Shown here: positions 1-6,017 of the stretch, one piece after another
Layout of the letters: the number at the start of each line of letters is the position of its first letter
Numbering within the stretch: position 1 is the stretch's first letter
DNA from: Clostridiales bacterium
GTDB taxonomy: Bacteria; Bacillota; Clostridia; Oscillospirales; Ruminococcaceae
NCBI GenBank assembly: GCA_012800685.1
Contig: JAAZIT010000463.1
Span: forward strand, 1 to 6,315
DNA length: 6,315 nt
Direction of reading: 5' to 3'
Notes under the pieces: model-generated
Told to the model about the DNA's origin: nothing
The model's input: only the letters and a program-made list of their open reading frames with translations
The model's database searches: none
Made by a program: the position numbers and the translations under genes

Positions 1-1428
1 AATGTTTATAGGGGAAAGAATGTTAAATCCGAGATTTAATGACTTAACCTTATCTTCCAATGATGGGAACCAGCCTAGACTAAATAAAATCATGTGAAGT
101 GTTGTTATACTAATACCTGATATAAACGAAACCCATACAGCTTGCTTTGTAATCTTTTTTGAGAACAAACCATACATGAACGGTGCTAAGAAAGAACCTG
201 CTAAAGCACCCCATGAGATAGACATAAGGGTTGTAATATATGCATTTGGATTAACAGCAATTATAACAGAAAGAATTACGAAAACAGCAATAAATATTCT
301 AATGCATAACACCTGTTTCTTGTCACTCATTCCATTTTTTACTCTTGGGTTTATTAGGTCAATTGTAAGAGTTGAGCTTGATGTAAGAACCAATGATGAA
401 AGTGTTGACATTGATGCAGAAAGCACAAGTACAATAACTATTCCAAATAATATTTCTGGTACTGCTGAATCCAACATTTTTGGAACAATTGAATCGTATG
501 CAATCTTACCCCCAGGTGATGTAATGGAATCCGCTTTGACAAATAGACGTCCAAAGCCACCCATAAAATAGCTTCCACCTGAAACAACTAAAGCAAATAC
601 TGTTGAAATAATTGTTCCTGTTTTAATTTCCTTGTCGTCTTTAATTGTATAGAATTTATGTACCATTTGAGGAAGTCCCCATGTACCTAAAGATGTTAAA
701 ATTACTACTCCTAATAGTCCTATTGGATCAGGTCCAAATAGCGAATTTAGAGACTGAGCCGGAATACCCTTATCCGTTATATTACCAAGACTTTTTAAAG
801 CTGTTGTTAATCCGCCTTGATTATGTACAACAAATATTACAACTGCGCCTATACCACCGAGCATGATAAGACCTTGAACAAAGTCATTAATAGCCGTCGC
901 CATGTATCCACCTAAAATTACATACACTGCTGTAAGTACTGCCATAGCTATAATACAATACTCGAATTTTATATCAAACGCCATTGCAAATAGCCTTGAA
1001 AGTCCATTATAAACTGATGCTGTATATGGAATTAAAAACACAAACACTATTAATTCAGCAAAAGTCTTTAATTTCTTTGAGTTATATCTCTTTTCAAAGA
1101 ACTCTGGCATGGTTTTTACTTCTAAGTGCTGAGTCATAGTTCTTGTTCTTCTACCTAGAACCACCCACGCTAGAGTTGTTCCGATTAATGCATTTCCTAT
1201 TCCAATCCACGTTGATGCAACACCATACTGCCAACCAAACTGTCCTGCATAACCGATAAATACTACAGCAGAAAAATATGATGTTCCATAAGCAAAGGCT
1301 GTAAACCATGCCCCTAGATTTCTTCCGCCTAAGACAAATTCTGATACGCTTGATGTTTTCTTCCTACAATAAATTCCAATTGCTACCATTATAATTAGGT
1401 AAACAATTAGAGTGAGCCACTTTACCAT
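1..1428 (-). CDS. Sodium:solute symporter (SSS/PutP-type), 3' end outside window
   Basis: Integral membrane transporter of the SSS family, which couples Na+ entry to uptake of a small organic solute. I read 476 codons from the ATG at 1428 to the left edge without a stop. PutP-type members are about 500 residues, so only a short C-terminal piece is missing. Seen in the translation: an N-terminal hydrophobic helix (about 4-20); the segment FAYGTSYFSAVVFIGYAG (45-62), which aligns with the helix carrying Na+ site residues in PutP; GGYMATAINDFVQG (173-186), an SSS signature; GTWGLPQMVHKF (248-259), matching the PutP 'GQPHILARF' region; and SASMSTLSS (337-345), where S341/T342 correspond to the Na+-binding Ser340/Thr341 of PutP. 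The start is fixed by a strong Shine-Dalgarno GGAGGGG just upstream and no in-frame alternative. The substrate (proline, pantothenate, another solute) cannot be told from sequence, so no symbol is given. It is monocistronic at its 5' end and divergent from the 1654 gene. Confidence 0.93.
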   Translation of the reverse strand, partial: MVKWLTLIVYLIIMVAIGIYCRKKTSSVSEFVLGGRNLGAWFTAFAYGTSYFSAVVFIGYAGQFGWQYGVASTWIGIGNALIGTTLAWVVLGRRTRTMTQHLEVKTMPEFFEKRYNSKKLKTFAELIVFVFLIPYTASVYNGLSRLFAMAFDIKFEYCIIAMAVLTAVYVILGGYMATAINDFVQGLIMLGGIGAVVIFVVHNQGGLTTALKSLGNITDKGIPAQSLNSLFGPDPIGLLGVVILTSLGTWGLPQMVHKFYTIKDDKEIKTGTIISTVFALVVSGGSYFMGGFGRLFVKADSITSPGGKIAYDSIVPKMLDSAVPEILFGIVIVLVLSASMSTLSSLVLTSSSTLTIDLINPRVKNGMSDKKQVLCIRIFIAVFVILSVIIAVNPNAYITTLMSISWGALAGSFLAPFMYGLFSKKITKQAVWVSFISGISITTLHMILFSLGWFPSLEDKVKSLNLGFNILSPINI

Positions 1429-1433
1429 TATTA

Positions 1434-1440
1434 CCCCTCC
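1434..1440 (-). promoter_or_regulatory. Ribosome-binding site of the symporter gene
   Basis: On the minus strand GGAGGGG lies five bases upstream of the ATG at 1428. Two other ATGs lie slightly upstream in the leader but are out of frame and lack such a site, so this motif decides the start. Confidence 0.85.
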
Positions 1441-1457
1441 ATACCGCAAACATTTTT

Positions 1458-1492
1458 GCTTTAAAGCTTTTGTGCTTTGACTTATTAAAGCA
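1458..1492 (-). repeat. Alternating inverted repeats in the symporter leader
   Basis: The predicted mRNA leader carries the elements GCUUU, AAAGC, GCUUU, AAAGC in that order (minus strand, 1491 down to 1458). TGCTTT (plus 1473-1478) can pair with AAAGCA (1487-1492) around an 8-base loop, forming a hairpin at the extreme 5' end of the transcript. Alternatively the second element can pair with the third (1463-1467 with 1474-1478). The two pairings exclude each other. The stems are short (5-6 bp), so they may serve only mRNA stability or be chance in AT-rich DNA. Confidence 0.4.
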
Positions 1493-1500
1493 TTGCTACT

Positions 1501-1529
1501 ATTATATAACGTTTTACCTATTTTGTCAA
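1501..1529 (-). promoter_or_regulatory. Consensus sigma-A promoter for the symporter
   Basis: Read on the minus strand there is a -35 box TTGACA (1524-1529), a spacer of exactly 17 bases, and a -10 box TATAAT (1501-1506). Both hexamers match the vegetative consensus perfectly, which predicts high basal strength unless a repressor acts here. Transcription should begin near 1494, giving a leader of about 65 bases. The spacer contains the palindrome AACGTT, but I cannot assign it to a known regulator. Confidence 0.88.
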
Positions 1530-1589
1530 CAATAATTTTCGTCTTTATGTTAAAAACTTGTATCAAAAAAACAAACATATATTTTTGTA

Positions 1590-1618
1590 TTGCACCGAGT
1601 AAGATATAGTGATATACT
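1590..1618 (+). promoter_or_regulatory. Sigma-A promoter for the 101-residue protein gene
   Basis: TTGCAC (1590-1595) and TATACT (1613-1618) are separated by exactly 17 bases, with the predicted start near 1625 and the Shine-Dalgarno sequence soon after, so the leader is short. The -35 box lies about 60 bases from the -35 box of the divergent symporter promoter. There is therefore room for a shared regulator in between, but I see no clear operator. Confidence 0.72.
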
Positions 1619-1653
1619 AGAATTATACATTTGTTTAAAGGAGTGAGAAACTT

Positions 1654-1959
1654 GTGGCGCAAATTGTAAGAACCCAAACATTTGGCGGTGGAAGACTAAT
1701 TTATTCTCTTGTAATAACTAGCTTTGGGGGTAGAAAAAGAAATAAGAGTAAAGCTAATATTTCCAAGCTTTATGGAATTGAAATTTACTCAAGTTTGTTT
1801 GGAACAGATGAGCAATATGAGTTTAGAGATATAACCCCAAGCTTTGAGTATGCTGAGGAGCTTTTTGAAATGGCGTGTGTGTTTATGATAACACCACTTC
1901 AATTTCCAAATATAATTGAAAGTTTTCTTGAGGAAAAGAGCATTTTCCCAAAAAACTAA
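1654..1959 (+). CDS. Small conserved-type protein, resembles DUF6514 family
   Basis: A 101-residue protein of unknown function, predicted soluble, with no signal peptide or membrane helix. The start is GTG at 1654, preceded by AAAGGAG (1637-1643) at good spacing, and no nearby in-frame ATG competes. An N-terminal part with beta character (LIYSLVITSF, about 15-24) is followed by a basic stretch GGRKRNKSK (25-33), then YGIEIYSS (40-47). The C-terminal half has DITPSFEYAEELFEMA (59-74) and a helix ending ITPLQFPNIIESFLEE (79-94). This order, 'YGI-E' followed by 'DIs-...AE.L...-sP..f...iE.fL', is what I remember of the clostridial DUF6514 family, but I assign it from memory and it needs a profile search. 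No biochemical role is known to me. The gene is monocistronic, with its own promoter and a strong terminator starting inside the stop codon. It is divergent from the symporter, which by itself is no proof of a functional link. Confidence 0.82.
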   Translation: MAQIVRTQTFGGGRLIYSLVITSFGGRKRNKSKANISKLYGIEIYSSLFGTDEQYEFRDITPSFEYAEELFEMACVFMITPLQFPNIIESFLEEKSIFPKN

Positions 1960-1990
1960 AAAGGTATTAGAAAAATCTAATACCTTTTTA
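1958..1990 (+). terminator. Strong intrinsic terminator after the 101-residue protein gene
   Basis: A perfect 14-bp inverted repeat (1958-1971 with 1976-1989) closes a four-base AAAA loop; the core is GGTATTAGA/TCTAATACC and it ends in five Ts. It begins within the TAA stop codon. The opposite strand also has runs of T after the stem, so it could work in both directions, but no minus-strand gene feeds into it without first meeting another terminator. Confidence 0.92.
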
Positions 1991-2241
1991 TATTGTCTAA
2001 ACTTATAATCAATAAGGATTTAAATTTGATATATTAAAATTCAAAATAATTTCTCACTAACTCGAAGCCTTTTATAGTAACATTAATAAAAGCACAGACT
2101 AGAACTAGTGATAAAAACCCTTTAATAACGCTCTATTATAATAATGCAACACAACATATATTTGCTTTTTAATACAAGCTTTTAACTTAAACACTAATAT
2201 TATTGTTTTATAATCTCTGTTGTTAAACCTAAAAATTAGAC
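1991..2241. other. AT-rich intergenic stretch without a supportable gene
   Basis: This lies between two terminators that face each other (for the plus-strand gene on the left and the minus-strand gene on the right). Stops are frequent in all frames. I find no Shine-Dalgarno plus start pair with a reading frame of useful length, no convincing long hairpin and no tRNA-like pattern. A small ACTAG/ACTAGT repeat around 2099-2110 is the only local symmetry I noticed. Confidence 0.6.
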
Positions 2242-2270
2242 AAAAAACAGCCCGTATTTCGAGCTGTTTT
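2242..2270 (-). terminator. Intrinsic terminator of the 96-residue protein gene
   Basis: Read on the minus strand, an 11-bp stem (2260-2270 with 2244-2254; AAAACAGC pairing with GCTGTTTT plus an inner C/G part with one G-U wobble) closes a five-base loop and runs straight into six Ts. It sits about 11 bases past the stop codon of the 2282-2572 gene. Confidence 0.88.
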
Positions 2271-2281
2271 AATTCTTTTTA

Positions 2282-2572
2282 TTAACTAGTTCTGTATCTT
2301 TCTAGCCAAGCGCTTGCAATATCAAGTGCCTCATATAAGCTTTTCTTTTCAGCTGTTTTATTAATTCTTTCCATTGGTGGTAGGCTATCATCAGTAGCCA
2401 TTCTATATAATCTTAGCTTTGTCGCTGTTTTAAGTCCATTTATTTCTTTGGTTTCTTCAATTTGAATCCATACAACGAATTCATCTGACATATTACCATA
2501 ATAAATTTCATTCTCTTTTCTCACCAAAGGGAATCCCTTGTACATAAAAAATCCTTTTTTGTTGTCTGCCAT
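2282..2572 (-). CDS. Conserved-type small protein of unknown function (96 residues)
   Basis: I cannot name a domain for this protein. It resembles a short hypothetical protein I associate with many Clostridia, with the pattern 'M-YKG-PLVR...IYYGNMSD.(Y/F)VV..QI' near the N-terminus. Here that is FMYKGFPLVRKENEIYYGNM at 9-28, then SDEFVVWIQI (29-38). A central basic/beta segment follows (LKTATKLRLYRMATDD, 47-62), then LPPMERI (64-70) and a C-terminal helix SLYEALDIASAWLERY (78-93). It has no signal peptide or membrane segment, so it is probably cytoplasmic. The start ATG at 2572 follows AAAGGGTGA (2577-2585), a good Shine-Dalgarno match. It has its own promoter and terminator, so it is a single-gene unit, although readthrough from the DUF4340 operon upstream is possible. 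The role is unknown. Confidence 0.88.
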   Translation of the reverse strand: MADNKKGFFMYKGFPLVRKENEIYYGNMSDEFVVWIQIEETKEINGLKTATKLRLYRMATDDSLPPMERINKTAEKKSLYEALDIASAWLERYRTS

Positions 2573-2616
2573 AAAATCACCCTTTCCTAATCATCTAATC
2601 ATCATATCCTCACCTA

Positions 2617-2645
2617 ATTGTAACATAATTTACCTTAAAAAGCAA
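2617..2645 (-). promoter_or_regulatory. Sigma-A promoter of the 96-residue protein gene
   Basis: On the minus strand TTGCTT (2640-2645) and TACAAT (2617-2622) are spaced by 17 bases. The predicted start is about 35-40 bases upstream of the ATG at 2572. The leader contains two tandem copies of GATGATTA (2588-2603), probably without meaning. Confidence 0.75.
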
Positions 2646-2728
2646 CTAATTTGATAAATGTCCATAATTTAAATCCCTAATACATTATAACTTATATAGG
2701 GCAAATTATCTGTCGAATATTTTAAAGT

Positions 2729-4228
2729 TTATAAATATGATTTTACTTCTTTTCCGTCTTTTAGATTTTGAATATTTTCAACAAATTGCTCAACCCATTT
2801 AGATGAAACACGGAATGTTGGAGCACCATTTAGCTTTATTATATAACGTCTATCTGTATCAGTATAAAATTGAATTACATCACTTTCTTCTGAATCACCT
2901 AGATTAATTGAAACGGTCATATATAAATTTCCAGTAGGCTCTTTAAAATAAATCTCATTTGTTGGACAAGAAATAAGCTCTTGATAAAACAGTTTAAACT
3001 GGTCAACATCAGCATTTATTTTGTCATTAATGGTTACTACTAAATCCTTTGTGTTTTCCTCAGTTGCTCCAATAAGCTTGAATACGTCCTTTTCACCAGA
3101 CTTATCCACAACAATGCTCTTTACTGTTCCAATTGGGTTAGTTGTCATTAGTGATGATATAACATCTACTGCCTCAAAGGTTGCCCATGGTACGCTATCA
3201 GGTTCTATAATATAAATTGCATTAATTCCCTTAACGCCCTCAATATAAGCATAATAACCTTGAACAATTGCTGTATCCTTACCCTCGTCATCCTTTGTAT
3301 ATATTGGATTACCTATATATAGCGTATATGTTATATTTGGTGTTTTCATAGTTACCTTCGCATTTGGTTCTGAAATACCATAGGTTTTAAAATCCTCGTC
3401 TGTAGGGAAAACTTTTTCAGTATCTGCTGCTGCAAGTCCCCACATTCCATGGGTAACAGCTGTAGAATGAGTTATGTTAAGTGATGAATAGATTGGCTCA
3501 TACATAACCTGTGATGACATAAGTCCCTCAACTTGATTTTCTTCTGTTCTAAATCTAACCGCATAATCCCAGTCCTTTCTTTCAACTGAAAGGTCCTCAA
3601 TGGTTGGCCACTCTGTTTCACTTGATGGCTCTGCAAGTATAGTTAGATTTACAAAATATTCTACCTTTTGCATAAAATACAAAAGCTTATTTCCTTGTAC
3701 TGTATAAACTTTATTTGTGCCCTCTTCAGTCACATAATAATAACCCATTTCTGGTGACTCATCACCAATTAAAAACACCTTTGTTGTGTTATTTGTATCG
3801 GAAAATTGTGTTGTGAATTTGCTTTGGGGCTGGTCTAATCCATATTTTGCTAAATCAGTAGCATTCTCTTCAACCAAATCCTTTGCGGAAAGAGTTGAAG
3901 CATTTGTTGCAATTCCAGATTTAATACTAACAATTTGAGTTATTCCCTCAAGCTCATCAACTGTCCAATCCTCTTCGCCATCTTTTGTTTGGGATACATT
4001 AATTTTTCCATAGGTATTTTCTATTAAAACGTGCTTTACCTGTGCCGACTTAAAATTAACTAGAGGAATAGCCTGAACCTCTTCTATGCTTGAATTATTT
4101 GATGAATTAGAAGAATCTGATGAATTACCTTTTTCAAAATTTCCTGTTACCCCAAGCACAATAGCAACAACCGCTAAGCACAAGGTGAAAACTCCACCAA
4201 CAATTATTCCTTTTATTTTAGAATTCAT
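2729..4228 (-). CDS. Membrane-anchored DUF4340-domain protein of a GldG-type ABC operon
   Basis: A 499-residue protein, predicted to be held in the membrane by one N-terminal helix (about 6-28, after a short MNSKIK cytoplasmic end) with the rest outside the cell. A low-complexity Ser/Asn linker (about 35-47) joins the anchor to the globular part. Two copies of a DUF4340-like unit can be read: the first from about 60-200 with W88, YGLDQPQ (129-135), VFLIGD (151-156) and YYYV (163-166); the second from about 260-400 with YGISEPNAKV (283-292), YTLYIGNP (301-308) and YYAYIEG (325-331). The C-terminus, VIQFYTD...FRVSSKWVEQF (451-482), fits the family ending. The ATG at 4228 has AAAGGA about 11 bases upstream. 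It is the last gene of the operon, 94 bases after the GldG-like gene. DUF4340 proteins commonly sit beside GldG/ABC-2 permease genes and their biochemical role is unknown. An extracytoplasmic partner of the transporter is my inference. Confidence 0.9.
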   Translation of the reverse strand: MNSKIKGIIVGGVFTLCLAVVAIVLGVTGNFEKGNSSDSSNSSNNSSIEEVQAIPLVNFKSAQVKHVLIENTYGKINVSQTKDGEEDWTVDELEGITQIVSIKSGIATNASTLSAKDLVEENATDLAKYGLDQPQSKFTTQFSDTNNTTKVFLIGDESPEMGYYYVTEEGTNKVYTVQGNKLLYFMQKVEYFVNLTILAEPSSETEWPTIEDLSVERKDWDYAVRFRTEENQVEGLMSSQVMYEPIYSSLNITHSTAVTHGMWGLAAADTEKVFPTDEDFKTYGISEPNAKVTMKTPNITYTLYIGNPIYTKDDEGKDTAIVQGYYAYIEGVKGINAIYIIEPDSVPWATFEAVDVISSLMTTNPIGTVKSIVVDKSGEKDVFKLIGATEENTKDLVVTINDKINADVDQFKLFYQELISCPTNEIYFKEPTGNLYMTVSINLGDSEESDVIQFYTDTDRRYIIKLNGAPTFRVSSKWVEQFVENIQNLKDGKEVKSYL

Positions 4229-4254
4229 TTATTAAACAATCCTTTCATTGATAT

Positions 4255-4289
4255 TTTCAGCTTTTCAGAAAAAATCTGAAAAGCTGAAA
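4255..4289. other. Perfect 15-bp hairpin between the GldG-like and DUF4340 genes
   Basis: Inverted repeat 4255-4269 / 4275-4289 (TTTCAGCTTTTCAGA and its exact complement) around a five-base A/T loop. In the operon transcript the stem ends only about nine bases before the Shine-Dalgarno AAAGGA of the DUF4340 gene, and neither side is followed by a T-tract. A classical terminator is therefore unlikely. It looks like an intercistronic mRNA element, possibly protecting the upstream message from 3' decay, guiding processing, or lowering expression of the last gene. A second weak palindrome, AAAAC-TTTT-GTTTT, lies next to it at about 4293-4306. Confidence 0.75.
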
Positions 4290-4322
4290 TACAAAACTTT
4301 TGTTTTAATTTAATAGTTATAG

Positions 4323-6005
4323 TTATTTATTTTTTCTCCTTAAATAAACTACAAGTCCGATTATTAAAATAATTGCTGGTATTATAAACACATAGGTATA
4401 TTTTAATATGTTGGCTTGCTTTGCAGTAATGTCAAAGTTTACTGCTCCAACAGCCTTAGGTTCGATATAAACGCCAGCTGTTTTATTTGTAATTCCATTA
4501 AAAAGGCTTATAATCATACTACTATTTTGAAACTGTGTTGAACCCATCACCTGTACATCAAAATAATATTCTGAACCAAAAGCCATAACATGACTGTACT
4601 TATTATCGCTATCCTTGTCCTTGTCATCAGCAAATCTAACCTTTGAACCGAAGACCATAGAATATAATGCCCCACGCTCCTCAAATTTACCATCCTCAGC
4701 AAAATTTGTACTCATTGCCACAGCAGATTCAGACGAGCTTAAATAAGCCTCTGTACGCTTCATTCCATCTTCATCATAAAGTGGCTTTATAACTCTTGAA
4801 TTAGGGATATAAATCGCCGAGCTTTTACCCATAGCTAAATCTTGAAGATAGTTTTCACCAATAACTCGCTGAACAATAGAAGTGTTTTTTTCATAGTAAT
4901 AATTTGCGTCTTGCTCATATATCATTTCATCTTTAACTTCAAGTCCATATTCCTCCAAAAATTCGTCTAGGTTTGGAGTTTCGGCTTGTTCAACTGATGC
5001 AATATATAGAAGATGTTTTCCAAGTCTTCCGTCATTATCAAGAAATTTGTCAACCTTATCCACCTCTATAGCGGTGTAGTCAATTTTAGGCGCTGGAATA
5101 ACTAAAATATCCGTATCTTCTGGAATTTCAGCTGATGAGATATTTATCTGTTCAATAACATAAGCATTAGACTCCAAGAGCGACTTAAAGTATGTCATAT
5201 CAGCTTCTTTACGGCTTGAATCAAGAAAGGTTACCTTAATTGGATTATTATCAGCAACACTCATAAGTGCACTTGTAAATGCAGTTTCAGCATTTGATGA
5301 CTCGATCATATTACCATAATACGAAAGCTGAATAAATGCTGTATAGTTTCCACCATTAGCCTGAATAAATGTTTCAGTGGTTCCATAATAACCCGCTATA
5401 CTTGATAGCGTATCTTCAGTAAGATTAACTAAATCCATTAAACGAACAACCTTAATACGCTTAAACTCTTCACCAGATTCGCTAGTTGTTCTTGTTTCAA
5501 AAATAATATCATACTGCTCAAGATTTTGAGTTTCTGTATAATCCTTTAAAACTTCTGGACTTGAAAGAAAATCTACATATTTCACTTCAATATTTGAGTT
5601 GTATTTTGTATATTTGTCAATAAGCTGACTAGCCTGTTTTGTATATTCACTTCCGTATACAATGTTTTCAAAAGCGTCCTGTTTTGCCAAAACTGTTATA
5701 TAAACCTTTTGATCTATTCCCTTTACATATTCCTTAGCCTCTTCTGCAATAGAATATTTATTTTCCTTTGTCAAATCAAAGGTTATAGGGTATCTGTCAA
5801 AAAGGACTGTCGCAATAATGTTAACCAGTACAACCACTGCAATAAAAATTGCTGTAACCGCTGTTGCCATTACTCCATGCTTTATTTTCTTTTTATAAAA
5901 TTTCTTATCATTAGATATAACCGCAGCCTCTTCAACTGTTGTTTCTTTAACTTCTGTCTTTTCAGTCAAAGGCTTTTTCACTTTATCTTTTTTATTTTTA
6001 GCCAT
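4323..6005 (-). CDS. GldG-like ABC transporter auxiliary protein
   Basis: A 560-residue protein of the GldG family (ABC-type transport system auxiliary component, ABC_transp_aux). A Lys/Glu-rich cytoplasmic tail (1-43) leads to a membrane helix (about 44-66). Directly after it comes the family hallmark FDLTKENKYSIAEEAKEYVKG (76-96; 'DLT..k.ySi...' is typical), then VYITVLA (101-107). The middle has ETAFTSALMSVADNNPIKVTFLD (240-262), the usual GldG stretch before a Rossmann-like part, then DTDILVIPAPKIDYT (297-311) and FLDNDGRL (321-328). A C-terminal helix (about 534-555) ends in RRKNK, so most of the protein is predicted outside, held by two helices. The ATG at 6005 is preceded by GGAGGGG that directly follows the permease stop codon, 12 bases between genes, suggesting translational coupling. 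In Flavobacterium GldG works with GldF and GldA in gliding. Here the substrate and role are unknown. Confidence 0.92.
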   Translation of the reverse strand: MAKNKKDKVKKPLTEKTEVKETTVEEAAVISNDKKFYKKKIKHGVMATAVTAIFIAVVVLVNIIATVLFDRYPITFDLTKENKYSIAEEAKEYVKGIDQKVYITVLAKQDAFENIVYGSEYTKQASQLIDKYTKYNSNIEVKYVDFLSSPEVLKDYTETQNLEQYDIIFETRTTSESGEEFKRIKVVRLMDLVNLTEDTLSSIAGYYGTTETFIQANGGNYTAFIQLSYYGNMIESSNAETAFTSALMSVADNNPIKVTFLDSSRKEADMTYFKSLLESNAYVIEQINISSAEIPEDTDILVIPAPKIDYTAIEVDKVDKFLDNDGRLGKHLLYIASVEQAETPNLDEFLEEYGLEVKDEMIYEQDANYYYEKNTSIVQRVIGENYLQDLAMGKSSAIYIPNSRVIKPLYDEDGMKRTEAYLSSSESAVAMSTNFAEDGKFEERGALYSMVFGSKVRFADDKDKDSDNKYSHVMAFGSEYYFDVQVMGSTQFQNSSMIISLFNGITNKTAGVYIEPKAVGAVNFDITAKQANILKYTYVFIIPAIILIIGLVVYLRRKNK

Positions 6006-6010
6006 TTATA

Positions 6011-6017
6011 CCCCTCC
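6011..6017 (-). promoter_or_regulatory. Ribosome-binding site of the GldG-like gene, abutting the permease stop
   Basis: On the minus strand TAAGGAGGGG combines the permease stop (6018-6020) with the Shine-Dalgarno GGAGGGG (6011-6017), five bases before the ATG at 6005. Ribosomes finishing the permease end on top of the next start site, the arrangement expected for balanced production of complex partners. Confidence 0.82.

Noticed and set aside
176..866. Plus-strand open frames at 176-571 and 645-866
   Set aside because: They lie antisense inside the symporter gene, which has clear family motifs in its own frame; neither plus-strand frame has a good ribosome-binding site or recognisable sequence.
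1504..1520. CcpA cre-like site around AACGTT in the symporter promoter spacer
   Set aside because: The central CG and flanking As fit, but the conserved outer G and C of the cre consensus are not in place.
2588..2603. Tandem TAATCATC repeat as an operator or CRISPR-like repeat
   Set aside because: Only two 8-base copies in AT-rich leader DNA, with no spacers or further copies in the window.
2675..2701. CCCTA/TAGGG hairpin as terminator of the DUF4340 operon
   Set aside because: Only five clean base pairs, a long loop with a bulge, and merely ATTTAAATT after it.
3021..3215. Plus-strand open frame within the DUF4340 gene
   Set aside because: It is antisense to a well-supported coding region, short, and without start signals.
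4225..4248. Seven-codon mini-frame (MKGLFNK) whose TGA overlaps the DUF4340 ATG
   Set aside because: It has no Shine-Dalgarno sequence of its own and it contains the one used by the real gene, so the overlap is most likely chance.
4255..4289. Intercistronic hairpin read as an intrinsic terminator
   Set aside because: No T-tract follows the stem on either strand, and the next operon gene has no visible promoter of its own.
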